Assembly: GCA_027924585.1 (NCBI GenBank) | Contig: BSBM01000608.1 | Span: 6,512,501-6,576,500 of the forward strand | Source: Larix kaempferi | Lineage: Eukaryota; Streptophyta; Pinopsida; Pinales; Pinaceae | Length of the DNA: 64,000 nt | Direction of reading: 5' to 3' | In this document: piece after piece, positions 1 to 10,103 of the stretch | Numbering within the stretch: the stretch's first letter is position 1 | Layout: each line of letters starts with the position of its first letter | Notes under the pieces: generated by a model | Databases searched by the model: none | What the model saw: only the letters and a program-made list of their open reading frames with translations | What the model was told of the DNA's origin: nothing | Program-made: the position numbers and the translations under genes

Positions 1-2
1 TC

Positions 3-680
3 CCGGTTGTCGAACTCGATCCAACCCCTAAGCCTCGTGATAAATCACTGCGTACTAACCACCCTTGTGCAATATGTGGTGTTTACGGCCATTACTCACA
101 TCACTGTCCCGATCTCCCAGATTACCGAGCAGCTCTCTACGAGATGAATAATTTGGACCTTGAGACGGCACCCCCCACAATCGAGGAGATCCACCCCCCA
201 GTCTCATCCCCATCCGGCGAGATTAACACCATTTATATGATCTCTTCGACTACCACTCCCTCGTCAACCGATTTGACAACTCAATGTTTCCGCAATGATA
301 AGGAGATTCTTGAGGCTCTCACTGCCCCGGATTATCCCTGGGATGACATGCACCATCATTCCTATTTCCTCCCAGAAGAATCCTCCTCTACCACAGCTAC
401 CCAATTCATGGTTGAGTCCAAAGATTTCCTTCCCACCAAAGTCGACTGGTTTAAGGATCCTATTCCCACTCCTGAGGCCTTTGAGGAAGGTAACATGGCC
501 AACATATCACCCGTCATCCACATAGATATCTTTGACCCACCTGGTGCTCTTGAAATCATTACCTTAGGTGCCTCCTGCAGTGAACATGAGATTGGAGAGT
601 ACAAAAACTTTTCCAAGAGTTTCGTGATGTCTTTGCCTGGTCCTATACCGAAATGCCTGGTCTTGACCCCGCTATTATAG
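3..680 (+). pseudogene. G1 gag C-terminus with CCHC zinc knuckle and protease-side linker
   Basis: The frame is already open at base 3. A classic CX2CX4HX4C knuckle lies at 66-107 (Cys-Ala-Ile-Cys ... His ... Cys), as in the nucleocapsid part of Gag that binds element RNA. It is followed by a Pro/Ser/Thr-rich acidic linker of about 170 codons. I see no clear D-T/S-G protease motif here, so the protease may be degenerate. The frame ends at 680, but the RT frame takes over at about 611. The junction fits loss of one T in a T-run (about 609-612). A closely similar linker recurs on the minus strand at 23956-24240 (relic G2), showing both belong to one family. Confidence 0.75.
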
Positions 681-1328
681 AGCACCACATTGACACATGG
701 CTAGATGCACCCCTCGTTCTCCAGAAACAGTGCCCCATTCATCCTTCAAAGCTCCCCGCTGTTAAAGCAGAGGTTGAGAAACTTCGCAAGGCAGGATTCA
801 TTTATCCTATTGCATATACCACCTGGGTTTCAAACCCCGTTCCTGTTAACAAAAAGCAAGGCACCATTCGAGTATGTACTGACTTCCGCGATTTAATTCG
901 AGCCTGTCCCAAAGACAACTTCCCCACGCCATTTATTGACCAACATTGATGCGTGTGCGGGGCATGAAGTCCTATCTTTCATGGACGGTTTTTCCGGATA
1001 CAACCAGATTCAGATCCGTAAGGAGGATCAGTACAAGACTACCTTTACCACTCCATGGGGCACCTTTGCCTATCGCGTCATGCCTTTCGGCCTTAAAAAT
1101 GCTGGTACCACCTTCCAACGGGCCATGACCTATTGTTTTCATGACTTGGTCCATATCCTGCTAGTGTATCTTGACGACCTTACAGCTCGTTCCCGGAAAC
1201 GATCAGACCATCTTAACGACCTCCGGCGAGTTTTTCTGCATTGTCGCAAATATCAAATCCGCTTGAACCCACACAAGTGTGTCTTTTGCGTTCCGGCAGG
1301 CCGGTTGTTGGGTTTCATTGTTTCCTAG
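611..1328 (+). pseudogene. G1 reverse transcriptase
   Basis: The RT fingers and palm are recognisable. A conserved segment GTIRVCTDFRDL lies near 863-900, the first catalytic Asp region SFMDGFSGYNQ at about 975-1010, and the YLDD active-site box at 1168-1179. The first part is in frame 2 (611-949). After about 945 the frame returns to that of gag, which is a second frameshift (a net loss of two bases near FIDQ). A TAG at 1326 ends the open frame, although RT-connection homology continues in the same frame. Catalytic Asp residues are retained, but no full-length enzyme could be made from this copy. Confidence 0.85.
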
Positions 1329-1990
1329 AAAAGAATTGTTGTTGATCCCCTGAAAGTCTAAGCCATCTTAGACCTTCCCTCTCCTTGCACGCTTCGGCAG
1401 CTCCAGAGTCTACAGGGGCGATCCAATTTTCTTCGTCGCTTCATTCCTGACTATGCCACTATCGTTCATGGTTTCTTACGCCTGCTTCATACCCACATAC
1501 CCTTTGTTTGGGATGAGCAAGCAGAAGCTGCATTCGCAGCCCTCAATAAATCTCTCACACAAGCCCCTATGATCTCCCTTCCGGATTTCTCTCAGGACTT
1601 CACCCTTTACGTCTTGGCTTCCGATTATGCCGTATCCGGAGTCCTTGTTTAAGAAGACGCCGCTTGCAAAGAGCATGTCATTTATTATGTCAGCCAAACC
1701 TTGTCTGGACCACCCCTACGTTACCCATATGAGGAAAGACTCGCCCTTGCTATGGTCTTCTCCGTCCAAAAATTGCTACACTACATTTTGCTCAGTCATA
1801 CCACAGTTGTCGCCGACTCTAACCCCATGGTCTATTTCTTAAACCGGCGGCTCCTGCAAGGTCGCGTTGCAAAATGGGTAATTATCCTCCAGCAATATGA
1901 CCTCACTTTTCAAACCCCTAAGAGCACTAAAGCCCTCACGCTTTCCCAGCTCATCACCGATCTCCCCTCCCTTCTGCCGTCCCCACAAAT
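1329..1990 (+). pseudogene. G1 first RNase H (degenerate gypsy RNase H / connection)
   Basis: The frame continues directly from the RT with stops at 1326 (TAG), 1359 (TAA) and 1650 (TAA). The thumb/connection part is followed by a gypsy-type RNase H fold: a strand ending YVLASDYAVSG, an EER helix (about 1731-1740) and VVADSNPMVYFL (about 1806-1840). The position that should be the first catalytic Asp (normally D-A-S) is Leu (L-A-S, near 1614). Loss of that residue means the domain was probably inactive as a nuclease and served as a tether, the second RNase H downstream supplying activity. Family knowledge: Tat elements with an extra RNase H often show such decay. Confidence 0.75.
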
Positions 1991-3287
1991 CTCCGCTGAG
2001 TTACCCGAAAATCACTTGTTGACCATCTCGTCTGATGACCCATGGTACAGTGATATTTTGTTATACCTTCGCACGCAGAAGTTCAGACCCAATATCAGTC
2101 GTGATGGACGCTGTCGTATCCTTCACCAGGCCTCTCGATATCTCCTCTTAGGTGATGTCCTTTACCGGCGAGGGGTTGACACGATTCTCCGTCGTTGCCT
2201 TACACATGAGGAAGCTGAACATGTCCTCAATGACTGTCATAGCAGTGCCTACGACGGACATTTCTTAGGAATGGCCACCGCCCAAAAGGTCATCCACGCT
2301 GGATACTTCTGGCCCACACTCTTTACTGACTGCATCACCGCGGTCAAACATTGCCACAATTGCCAACTTTTTTCCCCCAAGGCCCGGACACCACCCGCTC
2401 CGTTACACCCAGTCATCACCATTGGTCCCTTTTGTAAGTGGGCCATCGACTTCATGGAGTGTAAACCTCCATTTGCCAACGACCATAAGTACATCATTGT
2501 CACCGTTGATTACTTCACCAAATGGGCGGAAGCCATGCCCACCTTCAATTGTACAGCTGACACCGTTGCCCGTTTCTTTTTCAACCACGTTATCACTCGA
2601 TTCGGGGTACCCAAACAGTTGGTCTCAGACCATGGTTCACACTTCGAAGATCTCCTTTGGTGCGAGTTATCCACCCTACTAAAGTTCGAACATTAGTATT
2701 CCTCTGCTTACTACCCCCAAGGGAATGACCAAGTAGAGGCCATTAACAAAATTCTCAAAACCATCATCCAACGCACTGTTGACCGGCATAAGTCCAATTG
2801 GCACCACATGTTGTTCCCTGCCTTATGGGCTTACTGTACATCCACCAAAACTGCCACCAGTTTTACCTCGTTTCATTTAGTTCACGGTGTAGAGTCTGTC
2901 CTCCCCATAGAGTGTCAGATACCTACCTTACACATCACCGTCGAGCTTCTCCCAGACACCTCCCCACTCGAGCAACGTCTGCTATCACTAGAGCAAGCTG
3001 ATGAAGACCGTTGTGCCGCTCTCCAGACCATTGAAGCCTCCAAGAACCGCTCCAAAGCTGGTTACGACAAACATGTACACCCTCGAACTTTCCATGAAGG
3101 GGATCTCGTCCTCTCCTATGACCAAGCCCATGACAAAATGGGTAAAGGAAAGTTTGAATCCATGTGGCAAGGCCCTTACATCGTGCAGACCTGTCTCGGT
3201 AATGGGGCATACATTTTAACTGACGTAGAAGTTCACCCTTTGCGCAACCCCCGTAATGGGTTGTATCTTAAGCGCTTTTATCCCTAA
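1991..3287 (+). pseudogene. G1 integrase
   Basis: The order is an N-terminal HHCC zinc domain (H-x-H about 2208-2260, C-x2-C near 2349-2363), the catalytic core, and a C-terminal domain ending LYLKRFYP at 3285. The catalytic triad is visible: Asp in WAIDFMECK (about 2446), Asp in LVSDHGSHF (about 2626) and Glu in DQVEAINK (about 2736). The frame is the same from RNase H to the stop at 3285-3287 and is interrupted only by TAG at 2694, where relatives typically have Gln or His before the Y-x-S-A-Y-Y-P motif. No chromodomain follows, consistent with a non-chromovirus. Confidence 0.85.
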
Positions 3288-3390
3288 ATAAACCTGCGGC
3301 CCCATTGGTCCGTATTGTACAGTTTGCTCTCTTTTTGTTGTTCACCTTTTTTACCGCAATCTTACATTCATCATTTTTGCATGACCACAG

Positions 3391-3816
3391 ATGGACCATC
3401 TGCCACCTCATTACATTGGCTTCGCTGATGGAGCAAGCCGTTGGTCTCCAAACCTGGCTTCTGCAGCATGGGTCTTATATTCCCCTTCACATGAATTGAT
3501 TCACCTTGACGGAATATGTATAGGCGCTACCAATAACCAGGTAGAGTATGATGCTGTGACCGGTCTCCTGATTGCTACCCTCCAGATGGGCATATGTCAC
3601 CTTCATGTGTTCCTTGACTCCCAGCTACTTGTCTCCCAGCTCAACAACTGCTATCAGGTGCGTGATCCCTGCCTCTTTAGAAAATTCCTGTGCACAAAAC
3701 AACTCAGCCGACAATTTGAATCCATAACATTCACCCATGTCCCAAGAGCTTAGAATAGTGTCGCAGATCAAATGGCTAACAACATCCTAGATTGGCACAT
3801 CAATCACACCATGTAA
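3391..3816 (+). pseudogene. Second RNase H (archaeal/plant type I) downstream of integrase in G1
   Basis: A 142-codon frame, read from the ATG at 3391 to TAA at 3814, carries a type I RNase H. The expected acidic residues are present: D13 in FADGAS, E52 in QVEYDAV, D76 in FLDSQLL and D126 in VADQMAN. The only interruption is TAG at 3751, exactly where related RNase H domains carry Gln in the R-x-Q-N motif; this looks like CAG to TAG. The domain is not fused to integrase; about 100 bases and a stop separate them. This is the aRNH known from Tat-lineage retrotransposons. It could have been expressed by reinitiation, splicing (a CCACAG sits just before the ATG) or readthrough. Confidence 0.8.
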
Positions 3817-3888
3817 AACGTCCATCATGTATCATCATCCCATGACATCTCATAAAAAATATATAAAAACCCAAAAAGATTGCAAGGG

Positions 3889-4175
3889 GCATCCACGTGC
3901 CTATCATCACATAAACATTTGCATCCATGTGCAATAAACAATAAAACCACATTATTATACAGGGGCATCCACGTGCCTAATCCTACATACATCATGTTGC
4001 ATCACATAAAATACACCAGGGGCATCCACGTGCCCATCATTCTATACTACTTGCATCCACGTGCAGTACAAACATATAACAACCATAAGCGCATCCACGT
4101 GCGTACACTACATCATCATAGCAAAAAGGTGCATCCATGTGCATATATATATCAAAAAATACATGTCCATATGCT
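3889..4175 (+). repeat. Interspersed array of a 12-bp motif containing a G-box
   Basis: The motif GCATCCACGTGC (or the variant with ATGTGC) occurs at 3889, 3921, 3965, 4022, 4053, 4091 and 4131, with a degenerate copy near 4163. Spacing is 31-57 bases and the sequence between copies is unrelated. Five copies contain the perfect CACGTG palindrome. The array fills the convergent space between the second RNase H and the 3' end of the antisense gene. Confidence 0.85.
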
Positions 4176-4286
4176 ACACCTGTCCTGAGTACCCCTGTAC
4201 TCAGCTATACAGCAATATCTATACATCCCTACGCCTCATAGAATACATGCCGTAGCTACAAAATCAGGGGGAGTCCCCTGCTCTCC

Positions 4287-5642
4287 CTAATGAGAGTCAT
4301 ACCCTGCATCACTGCCTGCATCAGCTGCCTCCGAGTCCTCACCTCGCTCCTCCTCCGGCAGCTCCTCATCCCCTGCGGGCTCCTGTGCCTGACCCCTATC
4401 CGCCAGGATAGCCACCTGGATCGCAATCGACTGGAACTCCCGTGGCGCCCTTAGACAATCCTGGATCACCTCGGGATCCATGTCCCACCACCCATCATCA
4501 GTCACTCCCACCAGCAACCGATCCAGAAGCGTCCATACGGCCTCCAGAGTCCCCTCCGCATCCCGTTGATGCACCTCCCCTCGGCCTGGCAGGGCTGGTA
4601 CCGCCACATGCCCCCTGCGCGCTACATGTCCTGGTGGTGGTCTCGGACCAACATCTGTATATCACACATTAGTCAGTAATAGTATATCAAAACACCTATC
4701 ATACACAAATCTTGACATCCATAACATGCAAGTAAACCAATACGTACCATCTGGTCGCCACGCCTGCCCTGGCGGCCATGGTGCCTTTGGATCCCCGGTG
4801 TAGTCCATATCTCTGTATGGATAGTCATCCAGTGTCAGCGACATCTACAACCACTGAAGGTAAAGATCCTGGGTAAAGTATCTACCCACCTCACCACCAC
4901 CCCGGCGGTGCATCATCTCTCCCCACCGCACCATGCGCGGCTCCCTCAGTCCTCCTACCCTGACCGGCACCGGCGACCACAGTGTAGGTACCCGCTTCAT
5001 GAAGAAAGCACATAGAAAGGATCCATAACAGAATCCCTTACCAGATTCTTTCACTGATGTCAGTTTCCACTGAACACAAGTGAGGAACATCTAGCCCCAA
5101 GCATAGTAAACCCCATCCAGTACCCGCTCCACTAGCTGCATCTGGCCCCCGGACACCTTCTCAGGTGATTGGGACCCCAAAACTCGAACCACGCACGCCG
5201 CAATAGCCTATACTGCTGGCTCCTGCAAGTCCACCACCCAGAGTGCATTCCTCTGCACCCTAGCCTCTGGAACACAGTACCACTCCAGCATATCCTCCAT
5301 ATCCACATCTGCGGATACTCGTGGCTGTGTATCTGCCACTCTACCAAGACATGGCAACCTCGTTAGGAAGTATACATCTGCGAGGGTGAGATCCACCCTC
5401 TCCCCCTGCACCCTGAATGCCTGAATGTCCAGCTCCCAAAAGCTCACTAGTCGGTTCAGCAGCAGTGCTGCTAAACGCATCATAGGTACCTGTGCGAACT
5501 TCAACAGTCCGCACAATCCCAACGTCGACCGCGCATGTCGATCCTCCCGGATGATAGCCACTATCTCATCCGGGACCTCCCGCTCTCGCCAAAGCACTAG
5601 TGGCATCCTGTCAATCACACAAGGCAAACTCATCAAACTCAT
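4287..5642 (-). pseudogene. Antisense spliced gene with plant-mobile-domain-like motif inside G1
   Basis: Read on the minus strand, ATG at 5642 opens a frame to 4748. A 93-bp GT-AG intron (4747 to 4655) follows, then an exon from 4654 to TAG at 4287. The spliced length is 1263 bases, exactly 421 codons in one frame. Residues about 50-90 read like a plant mobile domain (LLNRLVSFWELDIQAF, then ER-x-DLTLADVYFL and a LPCLG turn). The middle is rich in Trp/Gly/Pro and the C-terminus is acidic (EELPEEERGEDSE). Three in-frame stops, all TAG (5208, 5091, 4845), interrupt it, with no frameshift. PMD proteins occur both as host silencing factors (MAIN/MAIL) and in transposons. An antisense gene at this place matches Tat elements. 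The family call rests on one motif and needs a profile search. Confidence 0.65.
4655..4747 (-). other. Intron of the antisense PMD-like gene
   Basis: The donor reads GATG|GTACGT (4747 downward) and the acceptor TATACAG|ATG (ending 4655). The intron is 93 bases, phase 1, and AT-rich compared with the GC-rich exons. Removing it joins the two frames without a stop. Confidence 0.7.
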
Positions 5643-5713
5643 GTCAAAGAAGTAACCTTGCCCCCCCTGGGGAAAACCCTAACAGCTCGATCCCAATCAC
5701 GGCTTTAGGGCCC

Positions 5714-5950
5714 CTTGCCGTGGTTTTCGACCGCTGCTATCAGGGCTATAGTCATGGTCCAAAACTGCGCCTGCAGGAGCCGAACTCGCGGTACCGAACC
5801 GCGTGTCCAGCCTTGGAACGCGCGGTACTGGACCGCATATTTCGGCCCGGACCTCGCGGTCCCCAGCCGCGTGATCCACCCTAGAACCTGTGGTCCCCGA
5901 CCACGGTTCCATCCCACAAACCCGCAGTCCACCCCACGTGGACCGTACAA
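5714..5950. promoter_or_regulatory. 34-bp periodic array of short inverted repeats upstream of the antisense gene
   Basis: A 6-base arm, a 5-base spacer and an inverted arm (consensus CGCGGT-N5-ACCGCG) recur with exact 34-base phase. Left arms start at 5719, 5753, 5787, 5821, 5855, 5889 and 5923; the last unit is degraded. Arms covary in places (for example TGTGGT paired with ACCACG at 5889). The array sits 75-300 bases upstream of the start codon of the antisense gene, so it could be a promoter-side array of dimer-binding sites. CGCG cores resemble CAMTA-type sites, but that is only a suggestion. Alternatively it is a structured minisatellite. Confidence 0.75.
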
Positions 5951-6325
5951 AAAATCCCCTGGGACCCACTATGCCCCCCCGAACCCAATGAAAATGCAGG
6001 TATGAGTTTGACGGAATACCTGTAACTCTCAGATCTGAAAATGGCCGGTCGGATCGTCCAGAAACGCCAACTTAGCTCTGGTCCACTCTGATCACAAGTC
6101 AAAGTCAACAAGTCCAAATGACACTTGTCATGTTGGACCCACTCACTATTTATAGTCCGTTGACTTTTTCTTGTTTTGGCCGTTCTGACCCCATACAGAG
6201 TCCATTTTTCGAACCGTTTCCACCACTGGAATCAGCACGACGAGACCATCATGATGGTCAACTTGTTTTCTTATTTTTTCCACATCATTTTTTGAGCATT
6301 TTTTAGATACCATTAGTCACCTTGA

Positions 6326-6660
6326 TTTGCGTGCCACTTCGGCTACGCTCCATTTTTGATATATTTTATATCATCGGATTCATTTTTTCGAGCCTGTGAT
6401 GATGCTTGAGATCATTTCTCCTGCTCACCCCCAGATTTTTTGGGTATTTTTTTCAAAATGCCCCCCATCGCCTCGGTTTGCGTGCCACATCGGCCGTTAT
6501 CCGTCTTTGCCACTTTTCATATCGCCAGATTCATTTTTCCGAGCTCATGATGATGCTTGAGATCATTTCTCGCTCTCACTTGGTACAGTTTCAACATTGT
6601 GTCCCGACACCTTGCTGCCTCGGTTTGCGTGCCACATCGACCGCCATCAGATTGTTCCAC
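6326..6660 (+). repeat. ~150-bp tandem repeat in G1 3' UTR
   Basis: The segment starting TTTGCGTGCCAC recurs at 6326, 6477 and 6624 (spacing 151 and 147). The shared part includes CATCGGATTCATTTTT and GATGATGCTTGAGATCATTT. The third copy is partial. Confidence 0.8.
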
Positions 6661-7145
6661 ATTTTTACATGATCCATTCACTCTTGTCATACTGCAATTA
6701 TTTCATTATTTTTTCACCATTCATTATCCCGCAAGGAGGCCCATCAGTGTTCCCCCCCACCCTCTTTCTTGGTCATCATCAATGTTCCTTGATTGAGCAC
6801 TTCCTTCTTGCCTGGCCATTCCTTTTGTTCGGTATAATTTTATCCCTTTGTTCGGGCCGGACAAGTCTTTTACGAAAAAGGCACTTAGGGAGTTTCTGTT
6901 AAGCTCTTTTCTGACTCCTAAAACAATGAAAAGATCGCTGAGTAATCTTGCTTCCTTTCATGCTCGTTAAAGTACCTGAAAGAGCGTCTATCTGGTATAA
7001 GTTTACCCCTTTTTCAGACCTGGTAGACTAATTACGAAAAATGAATACTCTAGTCACACCGGCTAGAAGAGTTCTTCATTGCATCCTTTTATGCTTCTTT
7101 GGGCCTTGGAGACTAACACACGAAAAAGCAACCCCCTGGAGTTTT

Positions 7146-7355
7146 CTTATCGCTTTCAGACTCTCTAAAATTGAAAGCAACCATAAGCATGAACTATCCT
7201 GGGCTCGTACAAATCCACATGATAGTACTATTCCATTATTTCAGAGTCTTCTTATCGCTTTCAGACTCCTTAAAATTGAAAGCAACCACGAGCATGAACT
7301 GTCCTGGGCTCGTATAAATCCACATGACAATACCATTTTACACGCACTTCTTCTA
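7146..7355 (+). repeat. 105-bp tandem duplication in G1 3' UTR
   Basis: Two copies start at 7146 and 7251 (CTTATCGCTTTCAGACTC) and stay similar through CCTGGGCTCGTA-AATCCACATGA. Divergence is roughly 10% by eye. Confidence 0.85.
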
Positions 7356-8282
7356 GTTCCTTAACCCATGAAGAAGTCCCCCTGTGCCTCTCGGCACTAT
7401 GATCGATCATCTTGACAGCACCCCCAATCAGGTCGCCTTTGTTCAGAGTATTCTGCAGTCTCCTGCCATTTTACACTAGCTTCAGTATCACTCATCCCAG
7501 TCACTATCCTTGATCCATTATAGCTATGATCCCTTTCCCACCAGTCAGTTTCATTTGCTGCCCGATCATCCCCGCCATCATACTCTGAACAAAGGAAGTT
7601 TGAGTCCACCCACTCTACTTGCCCAGTTATCCCCCACAATATGACAATCCTACCATCAGTACTCTCACACTTCGGTTCTCCACCTCGTGCTCCTATCAAG
7701 GAAACATCATTGCCTTGCTAGTTGCAGGTCTCCCTCTGTCGACGACAACCCCTCTATTCCAAAGGATAGACCCAGAGGTCCCTGCGCCTTGGACCCATCA
7801 CCATCTGTGGTGAGTACCTATGGCCCATTTTGAGAGGAGTCATCATTGCCTCTCCGAGTGGTTGTTTCTCACATGCTCGACTTCAACACCTTGATCACAT
7901 TGTTGAGAATCACGTAGGGTTTATATCCCTTCAGTTATTGGTCGAAGACCCCGGATTTCCCCCGACTCTAGCACATTGGTGAGTCACTTCGGAACGCCCA
8001 GTTATATGTTCCCGTGGATGTCCGGGTTGCGTTGGCGATTGTATTCGGAAGCCATCCAGTTATATGCTTCCTTGAGTACCCAGTTCAGTTCCAGTTCAGT
8101 GTACCATTGAGGGTATGACTCCCCGTCACTATGATCCAGCAGCTCATCAGTTCCTATGGTCCCACACTCCGCAGCACTGATGATATTCCAGTGTATCAGT
8201 TCTTCAGCTCAGATATGGTCAGCCCAGCAGTATGTCACAGATTTGTGTCCCCTCTAGACCCTTATGATGTACATAGTGGTTC

Positions 8283-8535
8283 TCTATGTATCTTACAGGT
8301 CCCCCTTTTTGGGCCTCACAGTTATTTTTTATGTATCTTGATACGAGCATGGGTATGCCCGCCTCGTCCATATATTGAGATTCTTCCTCATTCATTATTT
8401 GAGGCCATATATATTTCAGGTCCCCATATTTTGGACCCCATTGTTCTTATTGTTCTATATCTTGATACGAGCATGGGAATGCCCCGCCTCGTCCATATGT
8501 TCAGATTATTCCTCATTCATTATTGAGGCCATGTG
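8283..8535 (+). repeat. ~122-bp tandem duplication in G1 3' UTR
   Basis: CAGGTCCCC at 8296 and 8417, and TATCTTGATACGAGCATGG at 8334 and 8458, mark two adjacent copies that both end in a GAGGCCAT segment. Confidence 0.8.
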
Positions 8536-8682
8536 CTTTCAGTTTTTGCATTTTGTTCGGGACCGTTGTTCCGGGATCTGGTTCGTTCCTTCTCTTCTCC
8601 ACATCCCAAGAAAACCGTACAAGACTTATGATGTCTATCGGCCATACGATGAGCTCCTTCCCTCACACATCAGGGGGCAATC

Positions 8683-9250
8683 TGTTAACACCCAAAAAGT
8701 GCTCACTACCTCATCTACCCCTTTACATGACTCATTTGTCCATATTTCCTACCATATTTGCCTCCAAAAGGCCAAAAAAACCATTAAAAAAGCCTCCAAA
8801 AGGCCAAAAAACCCCTTTTTTCCCCCAAAATAATCCAAAATTCCTCCAAAATAGCAAAAACTCTCTAAAAAGGGAATACAAATATAAAAAAAAGAGGAAA
8901 AAGAGGGAAAAAGGAAGCAAAAACCCTATACAGCTGACCTAAACCATATGGTTCCCAAAACCATGGGCCAGCACTCCACCACTAAAAACCTATAAATAGG
9001 TGATGGAGGCCCCTCATTTCATATCCACAGTCAAATACACCCTTACTCTGCCAAAATCACTCTTGAAACCCTAGCTCACCCTTGAGCTACTTTCACCCTT
9101 GAGTGCCCCTTTGGCCCATTTCCAACCCTTTGGAGAAAGAGAAAGGAACAAAGCTAGAGTTTGGAGCAACCCTCTTGGACTATTGCAAGAACTTCACCAA
9201 CCTCTACACTTGAGGTAAAATTTTAATACAAAAAAGAAAGATTTTCACCA
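8683..9250 (+). mobile_element. Putative 3' LTR of G1 (left boundary only)
   Basis: TGTTAACACCC at 8683 directly follows a polypurine-like tract, as LTR starts do. A TATA box (8991-8998) lies about 310 bases in. No CA terminus or target duplication could be fixed because the paired 5' LTR is outside the window, so the right end is uncertain. The A-rich U3 contains a short repeat (CCTCCAAAAGGCCAAAAAA at about 8761 and 8791). Confidence 0.5.
8991..8998 (+). promoter_or_regulatory. TATA box in G1 LTR
   Basis: TATAAATA follows ACTAAAAACC; transcription would start about 30 bases downstream, near 9025. It is the best core promoter in the element. Confidence 0.55.
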
Positions 9251-9339
9251 TATTTCCATGTTTTGTTATGTTTGTTAATGCTCATGCTAGTCTAGAATTT
9301 GTATTGTTTTATTACTTTAATTTACTGTTTATTGAACTG

Positions 9340-9367
9340 CTACTAAGGAGTCCTTTCTCCTTAGTAG
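9340..9367. other. Perfect 11-bp stem hairpin
   Basis: CTACTAAGGAG (9340-9350), a 6-base loop, then CTCCTTAGTAG (9357-9367) form a perfect stem. It lies in or just after the G1 LTR, downstream of the TATA box, so it may be part of the leader. Confidence 0.6.
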
Positions 9368-10103
9368 GTGCTCATTTGCACAAGCTAGGTGAAAACCCTA
9401 GCTACAAACACTGCAATCGCCACCCCTTCACCGTTCACCGCCACTGCTTCATTGCCTCTCCTTTCATCCTCGATTTACTTCTAAATTCCAAATTTCAATT
9501 GCACTGTTGTTGTTGCTGGCGAGAACCTTAATGAAAGCTTTCACAGGTTGGTCTACAATGTTTAGCCAATGAAGCCGTGCACACAGCTAAGTGCCTCTTT
9601 CCTCGAAGGACATCGTCCACTTGGAACATAGAGTGGACCTTCACGACATGAGCTTGCAGCAAGAGCTACATATGATGTTGCATACAAAGAGGTATATTAG
9701 TTACGAGTCCTGATTTCTGGGCATTAAATCAAAATTCTATGAGCATCACTCGGCATCACTCAAATATCTTAATCCATCCATATATTGATTGTTACTTATT
9801 TGATAGAAATAAATTAAGAATTGTAATCATGATACAAAGTAACAATAAGCAATGCATTCGAAAGGTGAACACAAATGAGTATTAAGAACAAAGAACATTA
9901 GTGAAAAATTTGTTGAGGTCCCTATCAAACATTGTCACTTCTGGAAAACCAATCATTTTACACTATGTACTATGCACATTTTCAGTCTCTACCTGTGTTA
10001 GAGTTAGATAAGTCAACGAAAAAAGGTAGGCCAGGTTTTTTTGAAATATGGAAACTGCAACAGGAAACGTGAACCTCAACAAGGTGCAAGAAAAGGCGCT
10101 TAC
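9368..10103. other. Non-coding stretch
   Basis: AT-rich sequence without a supported gene or repeat family. Short frames here have no recognisable similarity. Confidence 0.4.

Larger units (their letters stand above)
5951..8682 (+). other. Long non-coding 3' UTR of G1
   Basis: No convincing gene is present. The region is built from several unrelated tandem duplications listed separately (about 6326-6660, 7146-7355, 7991-8075, 8283-8535). It ends at a purine-rich tract CAGGGGGCAA (8671-8680) just before the putative LTR start. Confidence 0.6.
1..9250 (+). mobile_element. Ty3/gypsy element G1, Tat-like, 5' part missing
   Basis: One element orientation explains everything from the window start to about 9.25 kb. 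The order is gag zinc knuckle, RT, RNase H, integrase, second RNase H, an antisense gene, a long repeat-rich 3' UTR, a purine-rich tract (8671-8680) and a putative LTR from 8683. An extra RNase H and an antisense ORF between pol and the 3' LTR are known hallmarks of the Tat lineage. The 5' LTR and most of gag lie outside the window, so the target duplication cannot be checked. The right end of the LTR is not located; 9250 is nominal. The coding part has two frameshifts and several nonsense codons, so this copy is not autonomous. Confidence 0.8.

Noticed and set aside
3880-4188. Possible CRISPR-like array (12-mer repeats with unique spacers)
   Set aside because: Repeats are 12 bases with irregular 19-45 base spacers in a plant retroelement; a G-box motif array explains them better.
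7397-7699. 100-codon minus-strand frame in G1 3' UTR
   Set aside because: No domain, low complexity, and lies in repeat-rich UTR.
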